This document shows positions 36,204 through 42,635 of a DNA stretch of 64,000 nt, one piece after another (position 1 is the first letter of the stretch; the number at the start of each line of letters is the position of its first letter). The stretch is from assembly GCF_003860345.1 (NCBI RefSeq), contig NZ_CP034179.1, positions 2,464,001 through 2,528,000 on the forward strand, written 5' to 3'. The translations under genes were made by a program, and so were the position numbers. The notes below the pieces were generated by a model. That model made no database searches. It saw only the letters and a program-made list of their open reading frames with translations, and had not been told where the DNA came from. This DNA comes from Caenibius tardaugens NBRC 16725 (GTDB lineage: Bacteria; Pseudomonadota; Alphaproteobacteria; Sphingomonadales; Sphingomonadaceae).

Positions 36204-36551
36204 TTACAGGGCGGGGGCTGCGAGGCGTTTGCGGAACGCTGCGCTTTCGACTCTCATCTGAGCAAGTAGCTCGTCGGCTGGCATGGCGCTGAGGCGTTCT
36301 CGCTTAGCTGCACTACCATCGGCCTCGTCTACGAGTGCCGCTGCATAGTCCCCAAGATCGTCAGCCAGCATAACAACGCGATGATAGTGCAGCGCGGTGC
36401 GTCTGGCCTCGTCGTCGAGATCGTCGAATAGGCCGGTGCCTTCTATGATCTCAGCGAGCAGGGCGTCCGTCTCGGGGTCCGGCAGGCCCTGAAGGAGCGC
36501 CGAGAGGCGCGCGGGGATTGCTGCAAGGTCTGCGGGTACGTCTATGTGCAT
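36204..36551 (-). CDS. Hypothetical acidic helical protein
   Basis: A 115-residue acidic protein with a perfect ribosome site (GGAGG four bases before the ATG at 36551). It is predicted to be nearly all helix: IPARLSALLQGLPDPETDAL, LAEIIEGTGLFDDLDDEARR, AADDLGDYAAAL-like segments and AMPADELLAQMRVESAAFRK. It is not recognised. It diverges from the resolvase gene, and the 256-bp gap between them carries inverted repeats. Confidence 0.65.
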   Translation of the reverse strand: MHIDVPADLAAIPARLSALLQGLPDPETDALLAEIIEGTGLFDDLDDEARRTALHYHRVVMLADDLGDYAAALVDEADGSAAKRERLSAMPADELLAQMRVESAAFRKRLAAPAL

Positions 36552-36699
36552 ATGTCCTCCTGTTGGTGAGGTGCGCAGATGGCACAGGAATGGCCCGTTG
36601 AGAATCCTGTTTATGGAATAAAAGTGAATATATTCATATAGTTCTGTTTGGTAGATTGTCTGCCAAAGGGAGCTGGTCTGCGCGGCGTGGCCGTAACGT

Positions 36700-36807
36700 G
36701 AGGCCGGTTATAGCTCAAAAGGTGTAAGTTACAGGCTGGGCTCATAACATATGTTGACGAAGGTTAAGAGCTATGGATATGAGCTAGGCAAACAGCACCC
36801 CTAACTT
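36700..36807. promoter_or_regulatory. Inverted repeats upstream of the small recombinase (res-like region)
   Basis: The gap before the resolvase gene contains the 10-bp palindrome AACATATGTT (36746-36755), an inverted pair ATAGCTC (36710-36716) / GAGCTAT (36768-36774), and a second GAGCTA at 36781. Serine resolvases act at dimer sites of this kind, usually next to their gene. The assignment as a recombination or operator site is inference. Confidence 0.4.
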
Positions 36808-37401
36808 GTGAGCCGTAACATGACGCACCGTATCGCCTATTTCCGCGTATCCACCGCAGACCAATCTATCGAAGCCCAGCGCGCCGCGATGGGAGGCTCT
36901 TTCGATCAGGAGTTTACAGACGAGGGTGTGAGCGGCGGCGTTATGGCTGCTGAGCGTCCCGGCTTTGCTGCCATGGAAAAGGCAGTCCGCAGCGGCGATA
37001 CCGTTCACGTCTACGCTGTAGACCGCCTCGGGCGCGATGCGCTGGATGTGCAGGCAACCGTCCGTCGTTTGATCGATGCGGGGGTGACGGTCCACGTCCA
37101 TGGCCTCGGGCCTATGGCGCGTGGAGTGGGGGAACTGATCCTAGCCGTGCTGGCACAGGTGGCCGAGATGGAGCGCCGCAGGATCGCTGAGCGCACCGAA
37201 GCAGGGCGTCAGGCCGCGCGGGCGTCCCTGAAGACCACCGGCAAGACCCATAAGGGCAAGGAAAGCCTAGGCAGGCCGTTTGCGGCTGACGCGGTTGCCG
37301 TGAGGGACTGGAGGAAGGTCAATGGGGCCAGCATTACTCAGACGGCCAAACAGTTTGGCCTCTCGCTTGCGACCGTTAAGCGGTACTGCGCTGCGGCGTA
37401 G
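36808..37401 (+). CDS. Small serine recombinase (resolvase/invertase family)
   Basis: A 197-residue intact resolvase/invertase. The catalytic domain has AYFRVSTADQSIEAQRAAM (nucleophile Ser), VYAVDRLGRDALDVQATV and VLAQVAEMERRRIAERTEAG. The C-terminal helix-turn-helix is GASITQTAKQFGLSLATVKR. The start is GTG 36808 or ATG 36820. Inside an element that already has a large serine integrase, it could resolve multimers or invert a segment. I see no second matching long repeat that would define an invertible region. Confidence 0.9.
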   Translation: MSRNMTHRIAYFRVSTADQSIEAQRAAMGGSFDQEFTDEGVSGGVMAAERPGFAAMEKAVRSGDTVHVYAVDRLGRDALDVQATVRRLIDAGVTVHVHGLGPMARGVGELILAVLAQVAEMERRRIAERTEAGRQAARASLKTTGKTHKGKESLGRPFAADAVAVRDWRKVNGASITQTAKQFGLSLATVKRYCAAA

Positions 37402-37410
37402 GTTCTCTTT

Positions 37411-37434
37411 GGGGGCCAGCTGCCCAGCTTTTTT
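37411..37434 (+). terminator. Possible terminator after the resolvase gene
   Basis: A short GC-rich hairpin (GGGC...GCCC or AGCTG..CAGCT at 37413-37429) is followed by six T residues, ten bases after the resolvase stop. The stem is short, so confidence is modest. Confidence 0.45.
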
Positions 37435-37471
37435 CGTCAGAGCTACTCAAGCTCTCTCGACGCTCTGCTGA

Positions 37472-37738
37472 TCATTGTTCTGGTGGGGTCGTCTGGCCAG
37501 AGGATGCCACGACGTAGATCACCAGTCCCGGCAAGGCGCACACGAAGGCGGTTAGCACGCTGGTGAAGTTTCCGAGGATGTGTAGCAGCCGGTCCGCCGC
37601 TGATTCACAGGATAGGATATAGGCACTTTCAACACATCCCGCAGCAGGTAGTAGAAGCCAGCTGACCAGATACCCGGCAACTGCGCCGATGCCTGCCATC
37701 CATGCCCCAACATGTGCTATCTTGCTGCGAATGCTCAT
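37472..37738 (-). CDS. Small membrane protein with two or three helices
   Basis: An 88-residue protein with hydrophobic segments at about residues 10-32 (VGAWMAGIGAVAGYLVSWLL) and 55-80 (ILGNFTSVLTAFVCALPGLV) and a cysteine-containing loop between them (GCVESAYILSCESAADR). A GGGGAAG site precedes the ATG at 37738. It is not recognised. It diverges from the 266-residue unknown protein and may belong with it. Confidence 0.62.
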   Translation of the reverse strand: MSIRSKIAHVGAWMAGIGAVAGYLVSWLLLPAAGCVESAYILSCESAADRLLHILGNFTSVLTAFVCALPGLVIYVVASSGQTTPPEQ

Positions 37739-37920
37739 TACTTACTTCCCCTGATCGCTCGAACTCTGCATGCCTTCCATCGGTAAGGGATGCAATCCTC
37801 CCATGCACAGGGGCGTTAAGGTGGCTGCGGTTGCGCGCGACCACCTTTTGTCCCGCTTTCCTCTGCCCTCTAGACAGCGCGAGGTATCCTCTCCTACGCA
37901 TGGCGATTAAGGGGGAAAGA

Positions 37921-38721
37921 ATGGCCGAGATAACCGATCCAGCACTTGAACTTGCTGAACTATGCGACCGTTTAAACGTTGAGGTTAGGATGCAGGGTGA
38001 TGCCTTCCTTGCTGAAGCCTTCGAGGTTGATCCTTGGTCTTCTGAGTTCTTTCAGATCGTAAGCAGCATCGGGCAGCGTATCGTCGCGCTTAGTTCCATT
38101 CTGGACAACCTAAACGGTAACCCGGTTGTCATCAGGGGTGCGCAAGATCACCTCTTCCAAATCAATCAGGCATTTCACCTGAACAGTTTCACGCGTCCAT
38201 GGATCGGTACTGGGCAAAAGTTCGTCGGTCCGGAACACAGTAGTCCCATACGAATGCTTTCGATGGCGATGCCTGCCGAGTATAGGTACCCGAAACTTAC
38301 GGGCGAAGAGGCGTTGGAACTAATTCAGCTGGTCGACCAGTTACTCGAGTGGTTGAAAGAACATCAGCTCAATGAGCGAGATTTCATTCGGGAGAGCTTA
38401 ATTGAGGGACTGGAAAACTTCCTCTTTCGCTTGAACAAACTGCACTGGTTTGGTTGGGGCTATTCGATTGAAAGCCTTCGCGATGTCATTTTAGCATACG
38501 TAACACTTGAGCGAGGTCTTGATGAGGCCGCAAATCCAGATGCGTCAGCGCTTCTCAGGAAAACCGCATCTACACTGCAGAAGATATTCGCCTACGCCGG
38601 GGTGGTGAAGGAGGCATTCGAGACAAGTGATTGGCTGATCGGTGCTGCGCGTATAGTGTTGAAAACAGGAACTGGGCCTGCGGTTGGCTATGTCGCAGGC
38701 TTCTTAACGTCGATTGATTAG
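37921..38721 (+). CDS. Unknown 266-residue helical protein, cargo of the element
   Basis: A soluble, mostly helical protein with a clear ribosome site (GGGGGAAAGA before the ATG at 37921). Segments such as FEVDPWSSEFFQIVSSIGQR, TRPWIGTGQKFVGPEHSSPI, RMLSMAMPAEYRYPKLTGEE and FLFRLNKLHWFGWGYSIESL look well conserved, but I cannot name a family. There is no signal peptide or membrane helix; the last 30 residues are mildly hydrophobic (LKTGTGPAVGYVAGFL). Codon use is more AT-rich than in the flanking core genes, which suggests recent transfer. Its position at the cargo end of a mobile element makes a defence or toxin-type role possible, but nothing in the sequence shows it. Confidence 0.7.
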   Translation: MAEITDPALELAELCDRLNVEVRMQGDAFLAEAFEVDPWSSEFFQIVSSIGQRIVALSSILDNLNGNPVVIRGAQDHLFQINQAFHLNSFTRPWIGTGQKFVGPEHSSPIRMLSMAMPAEYRYPKLTGEEALELIQLVDQLLEWLKEHQLNERDFIRESLIEGLENFLFRLNKLHWFGWGYSIESLRDVILAYVTLERGLDEAANPDASALLRKTASTLQKIFAYAGVVKEAFETSDWLIGAARIVLKTGTGPAVGYVAGFLTSID

Positions 38722-38729
38722 CCCTTCGG

Positions 38730-38962
38730 CCATTGATCTCCGTAGACAAGCTCACCATGGGGGTTCTCGCAGCTGTGGCAGAGTTCGTGGCTAACATCAG
38801 GGCAGAGCGGCTGCGCGACGGGATAGAGGCGGCGGAGGCCTAGGGCGTTTACAGAGGCCGTCCTGCCACAATCGATCCTGAGACCATAAGGCTGCAATGG
38901 CGGCTGGCGAGGCTCCAACGGCGCTCGCTAAGCGGCTGGCGGTGGCCCGCTCGACGGTCTGA
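38730..38962 (+). pseudogene. Decayed resolvase/invertase fragment (C-terminal half)
   Basis: Translated in pieces, this gap encodes the second half of a Pin/Tn3-type serine recombinase. VDKLTMGVLAAVAEF lies at 38742-38786 with ERLRDGIEAAEA after it. Then comes an in-frame TAG (38838-38840) and, in the same frame, GVYRGRPATIDPETIRLQ. After a frameshift, GEAPTALAKRLAVARSTV (38906-38959) is the helix-turn-helix end. The catalytic N-terminal half is missing. It begins right after the stop of the 266-residue gene and runs into the 3' end of the leftward gene that follows. Confidence 0.8.
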
Positions 38963-39773
38963 CGTTTGAAGAAGGAGGCGTAGGGCTTCCGGCGAGGGCA
39001 ATGGAGTCCTGCATTTTTGATCGTCGCGCCTGTTCACTGAGAGGTCGCGGAAGGTTTATTGGAGTGTGATCGGTTTCCCAGTCATCAATCAATGGCTGGA
39101 GCCATTCGCGCGCAAAGCTACAATGTTCTTTTAAGCCCGGATACCTCGGATGGGGGCGGGTAGCGAGTAAACCAATTAGATTCAGGGCGAAGGTCGCGGA
39201 TTTTGTGGCGTTTTCCGAACGAAAAATGACGTGTTTCCTCGACATACCCGCAAGTAGCCTTGGGTGTAAAACAGGTTCTTCCGGCCTACCGTGGGCATGG
39301 AGCGCTGTATGTCGAAACCTAAAGATGTCTTTTATCGGCTGTCTGATACTCGCGACAGTTTCATTTTTCAGCGCAAATCGTTGCTGAAAGGTGGCGGTTA
39401 TGATCCTCTCACGCCCACGTTTTCGTTTTGTAGATGTCGATGAAGGGGGCGCTACAACCTTGCATCTATCTCGAACGGAACCGTAAAAGGCGTCTATTGC
39501 TGCTGCGGATGCTACAATCCCATTCATGGCGGCAATCATTTCAAGTTCCAGTAAGTCTCCCTCGCGCTCGTTGCCATCGCCGGTCCAGTGCTGTCCTAGA
39601 TCAGCCGCCGCCTGCTCTGCGGCTCGCGCTTGCGTTATCGCGGTACGCAACCAGAGTGGGTAAACGTCGAAGCCAACGTTCAACGTCACATCGCTGGAAT
39701 CACCGGTCGTTAAGTCGATGGTGAATGAGGGGATGTGTATTGAGCACCCTCGCGTCAAATATATACCGTTCAT
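38928..39773 (-). CDS. Unknown protein with HEPN-like RxxxxH motif, cargo of the element
   Basis: A protein of about 281 residues. I do not recognise the family. The central part has a helical stretch AMNGIVASAAAIDAFYGSVR, a basic linker (TSTKRKRGRERI) and IRQPIKDIFRFRHTALHAHG, whose R-x4-H (RHTALH) resembles the HEPN ribonuclease motif. The last 30 or so residues are Pro/Ser-rich and are antisense to the decayed resolvase, so the original C terminus has probably been replaced. The start is the ATG at 39773 with AAGG nearby; a GTG at 39800 is possible. It is the last gene before the right junction. Confidence 0.6.
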   Translation of the reverse strand: MNGIYLTRGCSIHIPSFTIDLTTGDSSDVTLNVGFDVYPLWLRTAITQARAAEQAAADLGQHWTGDGNEREGDLLELEMIAAMNGIVASAAAIDAFYGSVRDRCKVVAPPSSTSTKRKRGRERIITATFQQRFALKNETVASIRQPIKDIFRFRHTALHAHGRPEEPVLHPRLLAGMSRKHVIFRSENATKSATFALNLIGLLATRPHPRYPGLKEHCSFAREWLQPLIDDWETDHTPINLPRPLSEQARRSKMQDSIALAGSPTPPSSNVRPSSGPPPAA

Positions 39774-40007
39774 TGGCCTTGTATACGGTTCTGCGATCAC
39801 CGATTCTAGGGGCGCAGCAGTGGATAAGTGGCATCACATGTGTGCACCCTACGGGAACAGCTTATCGAGTTTTAATCGCATGAGGTATAACGGAAATATT
39901 CACATGGATGGGGCGGCAGGAGTTTGAGGCGGGCTGTTCTGGACCGCGCCTCTCAGGACAGGTTTAGTCACTCCTGAGCGTTCAAGGGTCTTGCGGTCCC
40001 GGAAGTT

Positions 40008-40024
40008 AGCAGATTATGCCCGCC
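40008..40024. other. Right attachment half-site (comM side) of the integrated element
   Basis: The comM sequence resumes at the AG dinucleotide 40008-40009. The arm GCCCGCC is at 40018-40024, eight bases beyond the AG, and is the exact inverted match of GGCGGGC beside the left junction. The element side of this junction (GGAAGTT before AG) mirrors the element side of the left one (AACCTAC after AG). Confidence 0.75.
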
Positions 40025-40645
40025 CGCTGCCGCGATTTCCAGCGCGCGTTTGGCGCTTTCCTGCCCTTTGACCTGTCGGAGATCGGGGCCACTGGCCGTG
40101 GGCGTGATTTCGCCCGGTTGCGGTTCGGGCAGGCGCTGTGTCCCTTTCAGGTGGTTGAGCAGGCTCACCAGATCCGGCGCGGCGCAGATGGGTATGCCAC
40201 TGGCCCAGCGCGCTTCAGCCCCTTGCGTTGCGGGGCAGATCAGCCCCTGTTGCCGTTCACTGGCATGCAGCGCGGCCAACAGTACCCCTGGACTGGCGAC
40301 GATTCGCCCATCCAGCGCCAGTTCGCCCACGGCGATCCAGTCCACCAGTTGTTCGGCATCGGTCACGCCCATGGCCGCCAGCAGCGCCAGCGCGATCGGC
40401 AGATCGTAATGCGAACCTTCCTTGGGCAGGTCGGCCGGGGAAAGGTTGATCGTGATGCGTTTGGGCGGGAGCGACAGCCCCATGGCGGCCAGGGCGGCCT
40501 GCACGCGTTCGCGGCTCTCGCCCACGGCTTTGTCAGGCAGGCCGACAATCGCGAATCGCGGCATGCCCGGTGCAATCTGGCACTGCACTTCGATCGCGCG
40601 CGCTTCGAGGCCGAGATAGGCCACACTCGATACAAGAGCCACCAC
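40008..40645 (-). pseudogene. comM: comM (YifB), 5' part, split by an integrated element
   Basis: The N-terminal part of ComM: VALVSSVAYLGLEARAIEVQ, FAIVGLPDKAVGESRERVQA, PPKRITINLSPADLPKEGSH, YDLPIALALLAAMGV and the pre-Walker segment KRALEIAAAGGHNL. It then runs into element sequence (LTSGTARPLNAQE, then stop). The start is likely the GTG at 40645, with GGGGGA upstream, which matches the family N terminus; an in-frame ATG at 40693 is the alternative. The AAA+ domain is therefore cut at the P-loop, and this strain probably lacks ComM function while the element is integrated. Confidence 0.94.
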
Positions 40646-40809
40646 TGCGAACTGTCCCCCAAGTCCCCTTGCGGCGCCACGATAACGCGCCATTGCGGCC
40701 TGTCGAGAGGGTTGCGGGAAGCCCCGGAAAAGGCCGCGAAACATGGTGAATCTGCGGGCAACCAAGATCGTTTGCAAAGATGCAGGGGCAATGGGCGCAG
40801 GCAGCAGGC

Positions 40810-41550
40810 ATGCGTCGTATTGCAACGTGCCTTGCCTTCCTCTGCGCTCTGCTGGCGGTGCCGTTTGCGGTGCAGGCCCGGGTGGGCGATTCTCAGGCCT
40901 ATGGCGGAAGTGCCGAGCGTTTCGTTCACGCGCCGCCTGCGCCGGTTCCTGCAGGGCTCGCGCGTTTCGGCCCTTTCCGGGTGGTGGACGCGAAGACGGC
41001 GGCCCTGGTGGATGTGACGGACGAACATTCGCCCGCGCACTTTGCCGCCATGCTGCGGGCCTATCCTGAACTTGCCATGCTCGAACTCGTCGACTGCCCC
41101 GGCACGTATGACGATATGGCGAATCTCCGTCTCGGCCGGATGATTCGCGCGGCCGGGCTTTCCACCCATGTGCCGCGGGGCGGGTCCGCACGGTCGGGCG
41201 GGGTCGAACTGTTTCTTGCCGGGGTGGACCGGCAGGTGGACGAAGGCGGCGAATTTGCCGTCCATGCCTGGGCCGATGAGGACGGGCTGGAGGCAAGCGA
41301 CTATTCCGCCAATGCGCCAGAGAATCGTAAGTATCTGAATTATTATCAGGAAATGGGTATGGATGCGGATACTGCCCGTGCGTTCTATGCCATGACCAAT
41401 TCCGTGCCCTTTGGCGGCGCACGCTGGTTGGGTGCTGCGGAAATGCGCCGCTGGCTGGGGCAGAACGACCAGCCTGCCGCACCGCCTGCCGGGCCGGTAC
41501 AGGCTGTTCCGGTGCTGGCCTATCTTGACTTGAACGCCGGGCTCAACTAA
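40810..41550 (+). CDS. Exported ClpP/crotonase-like protein of unknown function
   Basis: A 246-residue protein with a signal peptide (MRRIATCLAFLCALLAVPFA). The mature part follows the pattern of periplasmic ClpP-like serine proteases. LELVDCPGTYDDMANLRLGR is followed by MIRAAGLSTHVPRGGSARSG and GVELFLAG, where the ClpP nucleophile Ser would lie in ARSGG, and then EFAVHAWAD, where the His would be. The usual SGG start motif reads CPGT. So either a divergent peptidase or an inactive relative. It diverges from comM and is followed by rpmH after a 92-bp gap. Confidence 0.65.
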   Translation: MRRIATCLAFLCALLAVPFAVQARVGDSQAYGGSAERFVHAPPAPVPAGLARFGPFRVVDAKTAALVDVTDEHSPAHFAAMLRAYPELAMLELVDCPGTYDDMANLRLGRMIRAAGLSTHVPRGGSARSGGVELFLAGVDRQVDEGGEFAVHAWADEDGLEASDYSANAPENRKYLNYYQEMGMDADTARAFYAMTNSVPFGGARWLGAAEMRRWLGQNDQPAAPPAGPVQAVPVLAYLDLNAGLN

Positions 41551-41642
41551 CCGCCCGATCCGTAATCAAGGTCGCCTCTTTGCGGGCGGCCCTTTTGTTC
41601 GTACCGCTTGCGGTGCCATTTTGAATTATCGAGGGTTTCACA

Positions 41643-41777
41643 ATGAAGCGCACTTTCCAGCCCAGCAATCTCGTGCGCGCGCGCCGTCACGGTTTCCGCG
41701 CACGCAAGGCGACCGTTGGTGGCCGCAAGGTTCTGCGCGCACGTCGTGCTCGCGGCCGCAGCAAGCTGAGCGCCTGA
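41643..41777 (+). CDS. rpmH: 50S ribosomal protein L34
   Basis: A 44-residue ribosomal protein, [20 protein letters not shown] then [20 protein letters not shown] and KLSA, a near-invariant sequence. It heads the rpmH-rnpA-yidD-yidC-yihA cluster. Two strong hairpins follow before rnpA. Confidence 0.98.
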   Translation: MKRTFQPSNLVRARRHGFRARKATVGGRKVLRARRARGRSKLSA

Positions 41778-41790
41778 TTCGGTTCTGACC

Positions 41791-41812
41791 GGATCGGGGT
41801 GTTACCCGATCC
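41791..41812. other. First hairpin between rpmH and rnpA
   Basis: A perfect 8-bp stem (GGATCGGG at 41791-41798, CCCGATCC at 41805-41812) with a 6-nt loop, 14 bases after the rpmH stop. No T run follows, so it is more likely a processing or stability element than a terminator. Confidence 0.7.
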
Positions 41813-41821
41813 GCGCAGGTT

Positions 41822-41885
41822 CCAGCCCGTTTCTCCGTCCGGTATCCTCAGGCATGCCCTGGGGCCGGACGGAGAAACGGGCTGG
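41822..41885. other. Large second hairpin between rpmH and rnpA
   Basis: A 21-bp perfect inverted repeat (41822-41842 with 41865-41885) encloses a further 7-bp stem (CCTCAGG at 41846-41852 with CCTGGGG at 41858-41864, one G-T pair). This gives a 64-nt, almost fully paired hairpin. It lies 62 bp before the rnpA start and has no T run. It may limit rnpA expression relative to rpmH or be an RNase III site. Confidence 0.85.
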
Positions 41886-41947
41886 TGGCGTTTGGGGCAC
41901 AGACCCACGAATCGCGCGCGGATTTCGCTCTTAACCCGGTTTCCGCT

Positions 41948-42376
41948 ATGGATATCCGCATGCAGCGGCCTCTGACCATTCTCACGCGCCGGGCGGATTT
42001 TCTTGCAGCCAATAAAGGCTTGCGGATCGCGCGGGCGGGTTTCGTGCTGCTGGCGCTGCCCAATGGCGGGCAGGGCAAACGCTTCGGCATCACTGTGACC
42101 AAGCGGATCGGCAATGCGGTGGTGCGCAACCGCATGAAACGCCGGTTCCGTGCGCTGCTGCGCGAAAAATTGCCGACGGAAGGGCTTCCCGATCACGATC
42201 ATGTGATGATTGGCCGCGAGGGCGGGATCGAGCGCGATTTCAGCCTTTTGCGCGAAGAACTGACCGTGGCCCTGGCGCGCGCGACCGCAGGGAAAGGCGA
42301 TCCTCCGCGCCGCCCCAGAGGGGCAGGACGCGGTACGGGGCGCGGTGCGGGCGGGAAGGTTTCGCGCAGGCCATGA
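41948..42376 (+). CDS. rnpA: Ribonuclease P protein component
   Basis: A 142-residue RNase P protein, which helps the RNA subunit mature tRNA 5' ends. [20 protein letters not shown] is the N-terminal family pattern. The RNA-binding signature is [20 protein letters not shown] followed by RRFRALLRE. The C terminus is an extended basic Gly/Arg/Pro tail ([20 protein letters not shown]), longer than in E. coli. The start is the ATG at 41948 or the one at 41960. The final ATGA couples it to yidD. Confidence 0.95.
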   Translation: MDIRMQRPLTILTRRADFLAANKGLRIARAGFVLLALPNGGQGKRFGITVTKRIGNAVVRNRMKRRFRALLREKLPTEGLPDHDHVMIGREGGIERDFSLLREELTVALARATAGKGDPPRRPRGAGRGTGRGAGGKVSRRP

Positions 42377-42582
42377 AGTACCTCCTCATCCTGATCGCGC
42401 GCGCATGGCAATTGGGTCCATCGCGCATTTTGCCGCCCACTTGCCGCTATGCCCCATCGTGCAGCGAATACGCGATACAGGCGCTTGGAAAGTATGGTGC
42501 AATCAAGGGTGGATGGCTTGCACTTAAGCGTCTATTGCGCTGCCACCCTTGGGGTGGGCACGGATACGATCCGGTGCCCTGA
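42373..42582 (+). CDS. yidD: Membrane protein insertion efficiency factor YidD
   Basis: A 69-residue protein with the conserved core [20 protein letters not shown], the [20 protein letters not shown] stretch and the end [16 protein letters not shown]. It is a small amphipathic membrane-associated protein that aids insertion with YidC. It overlaps rnpA by four bases and precedes yidC by 53 bp. Confidence 0.97.
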   Translation: MKYLLILIARAWQLGPSRILPPTCRYAPSCSEYAIQALGKYGAIKGGWLALKRLLRCHPWGGHGYDPVP

Positions 42583-42635
42583 GCCAGGGAAAACGGGCCC
42601 GTCGGGCGTTCTGAATTCGGAAACAGGGATAATAC

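Larger units (their letters stand above)
31838..40007. mobile_element. 8.2-kb serine-integrase element inserted in comM
   Basis: The stretch between the two halves of comM. It begins with a large serine recombinase, as is usual for elements whose integrase sits next to its attachment site. It carries an AntA/AntB antirepressor, several short phage-like genes, a small resolvase, a decayed resolvase, a two-helix membrane protein and two unfamiliar proteins. There is no capsid, terminase, portal, replication initiator or relaxase. Base composition and codon use toward the right end (37.7-39.9 kb) are visibly more AT-rich than the flanking core. It is best described as a small integrative element or phage-satellite-like island. 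Confidence 0.9.

Noticed and set aside
38718-38918. A 66-codon leftward frame with cysteine pairs
   Set aside because: It is antisense to the decayed resolvase; the C-x2-C pattern is explained by the complementary sequence.
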